Assembly (NCBI GenBank): GCA_030411725.1 | Contig: MU839839.1 | Location: 620,001 to 684,000, forward strand | Source of the DNA: Echria macrotheca | Lineage: Eukaryota > Ascomycota > Sordariomycetes > Sordariales > Schizotheciaceae | Reading direction: 5' to 3' | DNA length: 64,000 nt | Shown here: positions 46,642-57,575 of the stretch, piece after piece | Layout of the letters: every line of letters begins with the position of its first letter | Numbering within the stretch: position 1 is the first letter of the stretch | The notes under the pieces: generated by a model | Seen by the model: the letters and a program-made list of their open reading frames with translations, nothing else | The model's database searches: none | Told to the model about the DNA's origin: nothing | Program-made: the position numbers and the translations under genes

Positions 46642-48330
46642 CTTTTGCCGCATGGCTCTCTCTGTTCATCTCGGGCGGTTACGGTTCAACACTGTCACGG
46701 GTACGGACACAATTCGAGGCAGGACGCACGATCTACTCTATGGGAAACCAGGGTTGGAAGGAAATGGAGAACATGGGGCAAAGGGCAAGGAAAGGCAAAG
46801 GATAACATGGGAATGGCTGGCACTGGGCGGGGACCGAAGGCAAAGGAAGGAAACATGATACCAGACACCACGATGTTATGACTGCATTTTTTCCTATAAG
46901 GGAGAAAGACGAAGAGCAAGAAGAGGTTCGGGGATAGCATTACCGGAGGCAGCGAGGGGCGGGTGGACGACGATCGATGTGGCTGCTCCGACATGGTACT
47001 GGTTTTTGGGTTTCGTTTACAGTGTCCATTGCTTGGGTCTGGCGTTTTGGGATTGGGATTTGGGAAATGGTTGAAGAATTTCCGCCCTTTTCTTTTCTTC
47101 ACCAGTTGGAAACGAAAGGGCGTTGATTTTTGTTTTTTTTTCTCTGGGGGTTTTTCCCTGATCGATGGGGACCTCGATCCTTCTGTACCCTCACTTTTTG
47201 AAGAGGGACACCCCATACAGGGAGGGAGGTCTGGGTTGTTTCTGCTGCATGCATTTGGGAAGAAGAAGAAGAGCTTGGGAATAACACACTTTTCACGTGT
47301 TACTGCCTAGGTAGTATCTTGTCTACGAGGTAGCCCAATGGAGTTGAAATGATGAAATGGCTGTGATATGGTACATTTTGTGATGATGTGTGAGGTTCGA
47401 GGTTGATGAGTGAGGTTGCCGGGTGCGGGGGGGTTGGCTGGAACTTGCCGAGAGGATGGATACACATGCCACGCATTCCAATTCCAATGGGAGGCAAAGA
47501 CAGAATGGAATTTTTCTGACAATTCCCTACACTAGGTATGTTCCGAGGTATCTTGGAAGATTGGATAAAGTTACCCGTCGTTTTTCATTTTCCCAATTCT
47601 CACCCTCAGGTATGCAATCAGCGGGCAAGAATCCAGGGTTGCCGCACCGGATAGGAAAGTTGCCGAAGTAACTCTCCCCGTCGTGTATCTCCGGGCCGTT
47701 ATCTCGGCTGCCATTGATTGGCTTTTTTAAACTGGAGGAGAAGGAAATAACTAGTTCTGTAACCCATCGGCGATATGTGCCCCCAGGATTTTTCTGGTTG
47801 GCTGGGCTTGCTGGGGCTTCGGTTCTCAGCCGCGGTATGGAATCTCGTCGCTTCCCCGCCGGGGCTGCCGACCGACCGGTTCGGCTGACTTGCTACGCTT
47901 GCTTCTCCAACACACACCCCCTTGTCGAGGTGGGATGGAATCATGGAGGAGAACAAAGCGTTCACCGGTTGGCGGCGGGCAAGCAGGCAGCGGGCAAGGG
48001 TGGGTAGGTAGCTAAAAGCCGTAGTTAGCTAGCGAGACCGAGCCAGCGAACCGGCGAAGGTTGGCCCGGCGCCGGCGGGGGGTTAGAAAGCGCGCGGACG
48101 CTACAAACTACGCGTGTTTGCTTTTTTATTTTCCGCCTCATTTCTAGTGACTACGTGTAGACTTGATCGCTCTCAATCTCACACCGTTGCTCACCTTTCT
48201 TTCATATTTTGTGAACATCAAAATCCCCCATCTCGGTATTTCGTTTCTGCCAAGCTTTCCATCCCGATATTTCGGAGAGACACAACTGCCGACCGACGAC
48301 TGAGTAATCACGAAAACGGAAAAAAAGACA
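46642..48330. other. 1.7-kb intergenic region, no gene seen
   Basis: Both flanking genes are on the plus strand, so it contains a 3' UTR and the amidase promoter. Open frames here show no recognisable features. Confidence 0.5.
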
Positions 48331-50518
48331 ATGTCTGCTCCCGCAGCGGCAGGTGCGTCTACTGGTGCAGCAGCAGCAGCAGCAGCGCGTCCGCGCTTCG
48401 TAAACCATCCGGGAGCCAAGCAGGCGCCGGCCGAAGCGCTCCATTTCGCACCGGACGAGGACAAGAACCCGGTGTTGCGCGGGCTGCCTTTGGTTCTCGC
48501 TTCTGCTATGTACGTTTTTATTTTATTTTGGTCAACACACGTGTTTTCGGGGCCTTGGCATTTCACTACACAGTATTCTTGGCTCATCATTTTCATGAGA
48601 GAGAGAGATAGAGAGAACAAATAGTAATACAGAAAATACAGAATCGCCCGGTCCAAATGGCTCCAGTCGTTCTTCTGGCACAACCTCAAACTCGGCCAGC
48701 CCAAGTTCACACCGGGATTAGATGAGCATGTCTGGCGATTAATTGTAACTTCCCCCCCTGCCTTAGGTTTTCCCTCTCAACTACACAACTACAAGTACTG
48801 ATTATACCCAAAAGCCAAATGTAATCCCCCTCTCCGACGGCACCCCAGCCTCGCAACGCATCCTCCCCTTCGGCCCGGAGACCATCCTCCCGCAGCCCTC
48901 GGACCTGCCAGGCCGTTTCTATTCGGTAGCAGACTACCACGGCCTCTACAGCAGCGGCGAGGCCACTCCGCTTCAAGTCGTCGAAGCTTTGCTCCCGCTC
49001 ATCCGCCGCGATGTTTCCCCGCCGAGTAAGTACGCCGTCGCCTGGCTGCAGACCGACGTAGACGCCGTCCTGGCAGCGGCGAGGGCGTCGACGGAGAGAT
49101 GGGCGGCTAAGGAGCCGCTCGGCGTGCTGGACGGGGTGCCGTTTGGTGTCAAGGATGATATCGACGTCGAGGGCTTCGTGTCGACCATGGGGATGGGCGT
49201 CGACCCGTCCGAAACGTATTTCGGGACCAAGTGTACGACGACGGCGTGGCCGGTTCGGAAGATGATGGAGGCGGGCGCGATTATGATGGGCAAGATGAAT
49301 CAGCATGAGATCGGGCTTGGTATGTTGTTTTCGGGGTTCACAGATATCACTTGGACATCTACTAACTGAGAGACATTTAGATACCACTGGATGCAATGTG
49401 AGTGTGTGTCTAACAGATATGTGTGACAGAAACTGACAATACAGCCCACAACCGGCACCCCCCACAACTGGTACAGCAAGTCCCACTACCCCGGCGGCTC
49501 TTCGTCTGGTGCTGCCTCGGCCCTCAGCGCCGGAATCGTGCCCATCGCCCTCGGCACCGATGCCGGGGGGTCGTGCCGGATCCCGCCCGCCTTCTGCGGC
49601 GTGTACGGACTCAAGGTCACGCACAACCGGCTGCGCACCCAAAACTCGTCCGTGTGCGTCGTCGCGCCCATGGCGTCCACCGTCGCCGACCTGACCATCG
49701 CCTACCGCACCGGCAGCCAGCCGAACCCGGCCGACCCGAACCAGTCGCTCTTCGCCACCTCCCTCCCGCCTCCTCCCTCTTCCAAGAAGTACATTGGCAT
49801 TTGCCGCGAGTGGGTCGCGATCGCGGATGCCGACGTGCGCGCCGCGCTGGACAAGGTCATTGCGCATCTGACTTCGGCCCGGATGGGCTACGAGGTTGTG
49901 GATATCCAACTGCCCTATCTGCGACAGGGCCAGCTCGCGCACACGGGCATTTGTATTACTGAAGGTGCCGACATGGCGCGCGACCGCGTCGACGACCCGA
50001 ACAACGTGCTCCGCCCGCTGAGCCATCCGAACCGCGTCACCATCGCCATCGGCATGCACACGCCCGCCGTCGACTATCTCAAGTACGGCCAGATCCGGCA
50101 GGCCATCATGGCGCATCTGGCCTGGCTGTTTGAGAGGTATCCTGGCCTGCTGGTGGTCACGCCGACGACGCCGTCGGCTGGGTGGCCTATTATCGATGGG
50201 GACACGCGGTACGGCGTGTCGGACGGGAACCGGACGGTCAGGAATATGATGTATGCCTGGCTTGCTAATTTTACGGGATGTCCGGCGGTTTCGTGTCCCG
50301 GGGGTTACGTGGCGCCGAAGCATCCTGCCGGTAAGGATGAAGGGGTGCTGCCGGTAGGGGTTATGGCCATGGGCGAGTGGGGGGCTGAGGAGCAGTTGCT
50401 TGGGTTTGCCAGGGATGTTGAGGGGTATTTGAATGAGGCGTATGAGGGCGGGAGGAGGAAGCCGGAGGAGTGGTGTGATGTTTTGGGGATCGTGAAGGGG
50501 GAGGAGAGGAAGGAGTGA
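48331..50518 (+). CDS. Amidase signature family hydrolase
   Basis: These enzymes hydrolyse amide bonds with a Ser-cisSer-Lys triad; the substrate cannot be told from sequence. The exons are 48331-48509, 48642-48744, 48815-49319, 49381-49397 (17 nt) and 49445-50518, giving 625 residues. The 17-nt exon supplies the D-T-T-G-C-N link between HEIGL and PTTGTPHN, which is required to keep the family sequence in frame. Catalytic positions are Lys207 in GVPFGVKDD, the cis-Ser in GGSSSG (287-289) and the nucleophile Ser311 in GTDAGGSCRIP. An N-terminal extension of about 115 residues, including a poly-Ala run, precedes FYSVADYHGLYSSGEATPLQVVEALLPLI. The second intron uses a weak AAG acceptor after a CTGAT branch; the TAG at 48764-48766 is an alternative in the same frame but would make a 22-nt intron. 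Introns 1, 3 and 4 are well supported. Confidence 0.92.
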
Positions 50519-50981
50519 GTGATTCTGTTTCGGGCTGGGGTTTCTGACCTGAGGTGTGGTGGGCGGTGGTAACGATCTTTGTCTTAGGGGGAGTAATTTC
50601 CACACTTTGAGCTGTTTTATTATGATAAGCTAAGGGAGCAATACACTTGGGACCTTCGATCAGGTACGCGGTTTGCATTTTGGAGGAAGGGACGATACCA
50701 AAGACCATCAGATCAATTGCAGGAAGGGAAGGAGCAGCACATATCAGTCCCTACATTTAGCCAGTTGCTGGGCTCATCCCCTCTTCCACAGAACAAAAAT
50801 ATTTATCACGAGTTATTCGGGCTGTTGATTTTGAGAGATCGAAAAGGGGGAGGAGTAATGCACAGTGCAGCGTGCGAATTAGTGTCTCTACACCAGACTG
50901 TGTGGGTCTCTCCGGTTGCTCAAACCATCGACCGCGCATTTGCGGACATCTCAAGACAAACACACTCAGCACCCGCACACC
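50519..50981. other. Intergenic, promoter of the Clr5 gene
   Basis: It lies between two plus-strand genes and contains the amidase 3' UTR and the Clr5-gene promoter. No other feature is seen. Confidence 0.5.
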
Positions 50982-53286
50982 ATGGGCTACAAATGGGAAC
51001 AACACCGGCAAGAGTGCTACGAGCTCTATGTAGAGCAGGGGAAGTCGCTCGATGAGGTCGTCAACTATATGCGCGAGGCTCACAATTTCACGCCCAGGTA
51101 ACCTTTCTTCCAGTAGTCAGTCTTTTTTCTATTTCGTATTCCTCTTGCACTGCGCTATCCTCAGATCTTCCTCGCCGTAGCGAACAGCTCAACACATGCG
51201 GCTGGGAGGAAAAACCACCACCACCATGCCAGCCATGATGTTCATGACTAACTCGTAGACTAGCCGCCGTGCATTCCAGGTCCAGTTCAGCTTCTGGAAA
51301 TTCCCCGCCAAATACCCCCGACGGTGGAAGGATGAACGCCTCGTCGAAGCCGTGCGCATCCTCTGGGAGCGCAACCTTCAGCAAAAGGAAATGCTTATCG
51401 AGCTGCAGAAACAGGGCTGGGACCTCACGTTGAACCAGCTTTCCAGTGTCCGCACCCACCTTGGCCTCAAACTGCGTGCCACCGCTGGTGGCTACGACGT
51501 GCTGGAAGGCGGCGCAGACGAAGTGGATGCCGCCGCTGGTGGTGACGACGACGACGACGGCGGTGGACACGAAGCTGACCAGCAGCAGACAGATCATCAT
51601 GGGGCAGGATCGAGAGGAGACGAGTCGGCCGAGTCGTCGGCCCTGGAGGCCCGGCTGAGAAAGGAGATGCGGAAACGGCAGCTAGAGATGGAGTCCGAAG
51701 AGCCGTACGCGGCCAAGAAGCGGAGGAGGCGGACCAAGGAGTACGCCGGCATGCCTGCTGACCCGCCCGGACCGCCGCGCTTCCCATCCGAGACGACCCT
51801 CACTGAGGCTAGGGAAATACTGAGCCTCGATGACGACCAATACAGGCTGCTCCGGGAGAAGTTCCAGGCAATCTGCGAGAAAGAGAGAGTCATGCGCAAG
51901 ACGGAGGCCGGGCCGGAGAAGTGGGAGGCCATGAAGAACCAGCTCGTCCGTGAAAGCATGCATCTCCGCGGCGTCATGTGGGAACAGGAGGGAATGGAGC
52001 GGAAGAATCTCGCTGTTGACGTGATCGCCTGCGACGTGACCAAGCGAATGCGCGTCGCAGGCATGTCCATGACCATGCCCGTCGTCAGAAGAGTCCTCAA
52101 CCTCAACCCGGCGCTAGCGAGGTGGACGGCCGCGGCTCTCTACAAGATTCTCGTCGACGACCAATACACGCGGAAGCAGGAGGAAGGGAGCGAGCACTGG
52201 GAGGAACTGAAGAGCCGTTGGCTCGCCCGTTCCAACCACCTCCAGCGAGTGATCGCGCCTACCGGCGTTGCCGAGCATGACCAACGGATTCAGAAGGCCA
52301 TCGACCTGCTGGCCCGCGATGTGGTACGGCGTTACCAAGGCGACAAGAAGAGGAATAAGGTACCCAAGGAGCCAAAGCCGAAAAAGCCAGAGTACAAAGC
52401 TCTGTACAAAGCTCTCGTGCCGGGAGCATCTGGTCCCGACGCCAGCGTGGATGATGAAACGGCCGATTTCAGCTTTGATTCCCAGCCGGAGCTGCAATCG
52501 ACCGACGGGCAACATGTCAGCACCACAACACAGTCTGCGAATCGACGCTCGCAGAGGGTACAAGCCCAACAACCAGCAGAAACACCTTCCCGGTCTGACG
52601 GTTACGCAAGCGCTCGTCTTCTGCCGCCGCCAGAGAGCACAACGTCGCAGTCTGTGCTGCCCATAGATGATGCCCACTCGCATCTGGACGTGAATCTCTT
52701 GCTGTCGGATCCGTCGACCACCAGTTACGGCAACGATCAGTACTACCACCACAACACCGCGGCTGACAGCTCCTCCAGCAGCTCCATGTACCAGCAACAA
52801 CAACCGCCGCAACAGAAGCCGCGCCAGACGCGCTCTTATGCGCGCTCACGGCCGCAAGCAGGCTCATCGTCCCAGGCTGTGCCATCGCACCCCGCGGCCG
52901 CCGCCGCGGATGCCGCCCCGCGTATCGGCGTCTACTTCCGCCTGCACCCGTCGTCGACGGTCGTCCCACCGCCGGGCACCTCGTACATATGGATCACGAC
53001 CATCTCGTCGCGGACGATTGCCGACGTCCGCGCCGCGGCGACCGAGAGGTTCTCCGTCGCCGGTGAAGACCACCACGTCGTGTGCACGAGCATCGAGGGG
53101 ATCATCAAGGACGGCAAGGGCGGCGAGATGATCCCCCTTCCCGTGGGGGACGATGTCGAGCTCGGGGCCTACCTGGATCATGTGCAGGCGGCCAGAGCGG
53201 CGCCTACGTTTAATGTCCAGCTTCATGCCGGAGGCGGAGGGGGCAGCATGACGGGGGAAGGGGGCGGCTTTAGTTATTCGTCTTGA
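50982..53286 (+). CDS. Clr5-domain protein with internal tandem duplication
   Basis: Clr5 is a fungal N-terminal domain found in many proteins of unknown or transcription-related role. There are two exons, 50982-51097 and 51264-53286 (166-nt intron), giving 712 residues. The Clr5 domain spans residues 1-60 across the junction: YKWEQHRQECYELYVEQGKSLDEVV, MREAHNFTPSRRAFQVQF, then FWKFPAKY. An acidic run (~120-160) and a basic KKRRRR patch (~190) follow. Residues ~220-302 and ~313-397 are two diverged copies of one helical unit, each with a [KR]..EGxExWExxK....S.HL..V core and ending in DV..R[MR]. A Gln/Ser-rich linker leads to a compact C-terminal block (~592-700) with alternating strands: VYFRLHP, SYIWITTISSRTIADVRAAATERF, then EDHHVVCTSIEGI. 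This resembles a ubiquitin-like or PB1 fold. Nuclear location and DNA binding are inferred only. Confidence 0.88.
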
Positions 53287-53669
53287 CACCACTATCCAGT
53301 AGTTCCAGCGATACATCAGCGTAGCGTATTACTACGTAAACGAGTAGATATAAAGGACGGCAAAATCGAGCTGAAATACGTCCCTTTCGCAGACAACGCA
53401 ACGGATCGCCTCACCAAAGGGCTAGATCCTCAGCTCACAGAAGATCGTGCTGACTGAGTCGGAGCAACAGTAGGCGTGATAAGCAAACAATGGGATCTCT
53501 GATCTCAGCGCGTCGCCAATGGAATAGCACTTCCCTTGCAATATCACGTTCCACTTCAACAGACGCCGGGCCATGTAACGACATAACATCAAACCATGCA
53601 TTTTAGCCAACCATTGCTCCTCCTCCGGGTATAGTACAGCCACCTGCATGCATGCGCCGCCCTCAATCT
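53287..53669. other. Convergent 3' intergenic region
   Basis: It lies between the stops of the Clr5 gene (+) and the PIG-U gene (-), and probably holds both 3' UTRs. No other feature is seen. Confidence 0.55.
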
Positions 53670-55070
53670 CTAAATCTGTCTGATCTCCTTGCCCACCATC
53701 TCAGGCCTCTCCACCTCCCACTCGTCACGGAGCACGGCAAACGTCAGGTCACAGACCAACAGGCTCAGACCCAGCCCCCACACCAGCGTGATGGCATAAA
53801 AGAAATTCGCGTTGCCGCTGCCCGCATAGATCCACAGGTGATAAAACGCCGGCCCGAGGAAGGTGGTGTACATGATCACGGCCGCGATGACGAAGGTATA
53901 CCGCATCAGCGGGAACAGGTGTCGATAGAGCGGGACCATGGCGAGGAACAGCGACGCGTCCGAGATGCTCGGGTAGGGCTTGAAAATGGCGAAGATGCCC
54001 AGCAGCAAAGTGAGCACGACGAGCGGCTGGCGGCGGATGCGCAGCGTCAGGCCGCCGACGTACGACGAGAGGTGCAGCCAGAATACGGCGAGGAAGAAGG
54101 AGCGGAAGGAGTCGAACATCTCGATGAAGAAGTACCACCACAGCCCGATGTTGGGCGTCAGGTCCGAGAGGGTTAGTTGGACGCCGTAGGTCGACGGGAG
54201 GAATTCCCAGGAGCAGCCGGTCATTAGGTAGGACATTTGGAGGAGCGCCGACAAAACGGCGAGGACGACGGCGATGTGGGAGAGGGCGAAGTTTAGGAGG
54301 GGTTGTTTTTGGGACGAGGGCGGGCGGCGGTCGTAGCAGAGGAGGAGGAGGGGTGGGAGGAGCAGGAGCGGATACAGCGAGAGGTAGGTCGCGAAGGAGA
54401 GGGCGACCATGGCGCTGAAGGGGGCGCCGGCTACGGCTTTGGCGATGGCGTGGAGGATGGCGCAGGTCGTGAAGACGCTTGTTGAGCGGCCGATGCAGGT
54501 TGCTATTGTGAAGGGGTTGAATAGGAATCTGGGGTTTGTCAGTGTCTGTGTGAGACGAGGGGTTTGGGTAGAGCAGCTTACACGGCGGCTACGATGAAGC
54601 CGCTCCATCGTTTCTCACGCCGGGGGGAAGTGAATAGCGCTGAGGAGCCGGCCTCGCCCGAGTCGGCTATCTTGAGTAGCGCGCCGGCGCTGAGGAGGTC
54701 GACGGCGATGTAGAGCAGGTAGGTCAGGATCGGGAGGGTCGAGAAGCTCGGGAGCAGCGAGAAGAGCGGGAGGAGGAGGGGCGCTTGGTGGTAGACACCG
54801 CCATCGTAGGGCGATACGTTGTGGTTGTAGAGAAACAGGCCTTCCTGGACTGAGAAAGAAGCTGTTAGCAGCGTGTCTTGGCGTAGGTAGGTCTACGGGA
54901 GAGGAAGAGGGCGTACGGCGCTTGAAGCTGGTGACGGGTGTCGAGATCTCGACGCGTCCAGTCAACAGATCGGGAAGCCCTGGAAACAGCGTGAACAGCG
55001 CCAGCCGCAGCACGGCCGCGCCGGCATACAGCCCGGCCGTCCTCCCCACGGTTACCTTGGCGCCGTCCAT
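53670..55070 (-). CDS. GAB1: GPI transamidase subunit PIG-U (Gab1/Cdc91)
   Basis: PIG-U is a polytopic ER subunit of the GPI transamidase, which cleaves the C-terminal signal of substrate proteins and attaches the lipid anchor. The exons are 55070-54917, 54849-54582 and 54528-53670, with introns of 67 and 53 nt, giving 426 residues, about normal for the family. The N-terminus has RVEISTPVTSFKR-LQEGLFLY then VSPYDGGVYHQAPLLL, the usual first lumenal loop. Exon 3 begins FLFNPFTIATCIGRS, another family block. Later come NIGLWWYFFIEMFDSFRSFF and PLYRHLFPLMRYTF. Many hydrophobic helices run through the whole protein. It is divergent from NOP7 with 294 bp between start codons. Together with GWT1 it is the second GPI-anchor gene in the window. 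Confidence 0.95.
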
Positions 55071-55364
55071 TGTTCAGGTTTCCATCGCCGGCGCATGCGC
55101 AGATGCGGTTCGAATCTGGCCGGAATTTGGTTGGAGTCGATTCAGGGGATCCGGCCAGCGAATCAATTGACAGCTGCCAGGAAGTGACCCGGAAGCAAGT
55201 CTGGCAGCTGCGTCTTATCTTATCGGCGAGCGGTGAGAGCGGGCACAAAAAGTTTCCTGCAAAAAAAGTTGAGTTCCCAGCCAATGCCCCGCCAGCCAAA
55301 TTCACCGGCCAATTCACCGTCTCTCGCCCATCCCCGATCTCGATTTCCCTTCCGTTGCGACGCC
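55071..55364. promoter_or_regulatory. Bidirectional promoter of GAB1/PIG-U and NOP7
   Basis: Only 294 bp separate the two divergent start codons, so both promoters must overlap here. Two nearby TTATC (GATA-type) sequences lie at about 55215-55224, and an A-run sits near 55260. I cannot name functional sites with confidence. Confidence 0.7.
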
Positions 55365-57350
55365 ATGGCGAAAATCAAGAGGAAAGGCCAGACCGGCAAT
55401 GCGAAGAACTACATCACGCGCACACAGGCCGTCAAGAAGCTCCAGCTGAGCCTGCCCGACTTCCGCAAGCTGTGCATCTGGAAGGGCATCTACCCGCGCG
55501 AGCCCCGAAACAAGAAAAAGGTCACCAAGTCGCTCACGGCGTCCACCACCTTCTACTACACCAAGGACATCCAGTATCTGCTGCACGAGCCGCTCCTCCA
55601 AAAGTTCCGCGAACAAAAGGCGCTCGAGAAGAAGATCTCCAAGGCACTCGGCCGGGGCGATGTTTCGGACGCAGCACGCTGGGAGCGCAATGCCGCCCGC
55701 CCAGAAAAGACGGGCAAGCCGCGGTACACGCTGAACCATGTCGTGCGCGAGCGCTACCCGACCTTCATCGACGCATTGAGGGATCTGGACGATTGTCTTT
55801 CGATGCTTTTCCTGTTCGCCAACCTGCCCTCGACCTCGGCCGTGCCGGCCAAGATGATTGCGCGGTGCGAGCGGCTGTGCCTCGAGTTCCAGCACTACCT
55901 GATTGTGTCGCACAGCCTGCGCAAGTCGTTCCTCTCGATCAAGGGCATCTACTACCAGGCCAATATTCAGGGCGAGGATATCCTGTGGCTCGTCCCCTAC
56001 AAGTTCAACCAGAGGATCGTTGGCGATGTCGACTTCCGCATCATGGGCACGTTTGTCGAGTTCTATATGACACTGCTAGGCTTTGTCAACTATCGGCTCT
56101 ACACTTCGATCGGACTGAAGTACCCGCCAAAATTCGACCAGCTCAAGGACGAACAGGGTGCCGAGCTCGGCGCATTCATGCTTGAGGGTGTCAACATTGC
56201 GACGGACGGCGAGACCAAGGCTATCACGGACGGCGAGGAGCATGGGCCCGATCCGAAGGTCCAGGCCGAGGTCAACAAGATTGTTCAGCAGCTGAAGGAG
56301 GACGAGTCGAACGAGATGGCCTTGGTGTCAACCGAAGAAGGCGAGGAAGAGAACACGGATGCCATTGACAAGTTTGAGCCGGTTGCTCCTGGCGGTGACA
56401 TCCTTCCGCAGCCGTCCCAGAGCAGCAGCGACACATCTCAGCTCTTCTCGGAGTTTACAATCTATCTGTCCCGTGAGACGCCTAGGCAACCGCTCGAGTT
56501 TATTCTACGGGCTTTTGGCTGCAAGAGGATAGGATGGGATTCGGTTCTCGGCGAGGGTTCGTTCACGACAGACGAGTCTGATCCGTCTATTACGCACCAG
56601 ATTGTCGATCGACCGGTGGTGCAAGCCACCATGAGCTCGAATGGAGACGGCGAGGATAATCAGACATCACAAAAGCTGGGCCCCAACCAGCGGTATCCTG
56701 GAAGGATATACGTGCAGCCGCAATGGGTGTGGGATTGCATCAATGACGAGGAGCTCAAGAGCCCGGAGCTGTATGCCCCTGGTGCCTCGTTGCCCCCTCA
56801 TCTCAGTCCGTTCGTCAAGACTAGCCAGGGCCAGTATGACCCGACACTTCCTCTGGAAGCCCAGGAGACCGAGGGCGAGGCGCTTGATGCCGAACTCGAG
56901 GATCAAGAGGTAGAGGAAGAGGCCAGCGACGAAGAGGTCGAGAACGACATGGACGTCGACTCTGCTGAGGAGAAGGAGGACGAAGAGGACGCTGGGTCTT
57001 TCGGCGGTTTCTCTGGGGATGAGCAGGAGGCAGAGGAGGATGAAGAAGAGGATGCGACACTTGAGCGACAACGGGAGCTTGAAGCGGAGCTCAGCGGGAA
57101 GTCGGTGAAGAGCAAGCCGGTGGACGCCAAGATGAAGGCGAAGCTGGAGGCGAAGAAGGCGCTAGACAAGAAGGCAAAGGAGGAAGCGGAGGACCTGGAG
57201 CGGGCCAAGGGCATGCTGAGCAAGAAGAAGCGCAAGCTGTTTGAGCAGATGCAGTATACCAACAACAAGAAGAGCGCAGAGGATCTGAAGCTGCGGTCGA
57301 AGCGGAGGAAGCTGGAGAAGGAAAAGGCAAAGGTAAACGGGACGGCGTAA
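55365..57350 (+). CDS. NOP7: Pescadillo homologue, 60S ribosome biogenesis factor
   Basis: Nop7 joins Erb1 and Ytm1 in the nucleolar PeBoW complex, needed for 27S pre-rRNA processing. The protein has 661 residues in one exon. I start at MAKIKRKGQTGNAKNYITRTQAVKKLQ, the family N-terminus; an upstream in-frame ATG-less extension is leader. The pescadillo domain covers residues 1-~290, with LPDFRKLCIWKGIYPREP, HVVRERYPTFIDALRDLDDCL and SIKGIYYQANI. Close by is the block ILWLVPYKFNQRIVGDVDFRIM. A BRCT domain follows at ~358-475, with W.WDCIN near its end. The tail is acidic (Glu/Asp runs), then Lys-rich and likely helical (KRKLFEQMQYTNNKKSAEDLKLRSKRRKLEKE). The gene shares a promoter with PIG-U and is followed after 225 bp by the Rrn9-domain gene. 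Confidence 0.97.
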   Translation: MAKIKRKGQTGNAKNYITRTQAVKKLQLSLPDFRKLCIWKGIYPREPRNKKKVTKSLTASTTFYYTKDIQYLLHEPLLQKFREQKALEKKISKALGRGDVSDAARWERNAARPEKTGKPRYTLNHVVRERYPTFIDALRDLDDCLSMLFLFANLPSTSAVPAKMIARCERLCLEFQHYLIVSHSLRKSFLSIKGIYYQANIQGEDILWLVPYKFNQRIVGDVDFRIMGTFVEFYMTLLGFVNYRLYTSIGLKYPPKFDQLKDEQGAELGAFMLEGVNIATDGETKAITDGEEHGPDPKVQAEVNKIVQQLKEDESNEMALVSTEEGEEENTDAIDKFEPVAPGGDILPQPSQSSSDTSQLFSEFTIYLSRETPRQPLEFILRAFGCKRIGWDSVLGEGSFTTDESDPSITHQIVDRPVVQATMSSNGDGEDNQTSQKLGPNQRYPGRIYVQPQWVWDCINDEELKSPELYAPGASLPPHLSPFVKTSQGQYDPTLPLEAQETEGEALDAELEDQEVEEEASDEEVENDMDVDSAEEKEDEEDAGSFGGFSGDEQEAEEDEEEDATLERQRELEAELSGKSVKSKPVDAKMKAKLEAKKALDKKAKEEAEDLERAKGMLSKKKRKLFEQMQYTNNKKSAEDLKLRSKRRKLEKEKAKVNGTA

Positions 57351-57575
57351 TCTGTCGTGTTTTTATGTAGATACCAAGTTTCAGTTAATTATGACAAATG
57401 TGGATTTGCATGTGGTTAACGGAATACTTGATTTTTTTTTCCTGTGCTGTGAATAAACTTTTGTCAACCTTGAAAGTTTTATCATTGCACTTAAACTTGC
57501 CATTTTCTAATTCTTCACTCTCACCGAAAACAACCACTCACCGAACAACCCCACATCACCGCGATAACTTTTAAA

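Noticed and set aside
48745..48766. 22-nt intron in the amidase gene
   Set aside because: It is in frame but far below the usual minimum for spliceosomal introns in these fungi; the 70-nt alternative has a good branch site.
48707..50605. 632-codon open frame on the minus strand
   Set aside because: It lies exactly antisense to the amidase exons, is Arg/His/Pro-rich with no domain, and crosses two clear amidase introns. It is a by-product of G/C-rich third positions.
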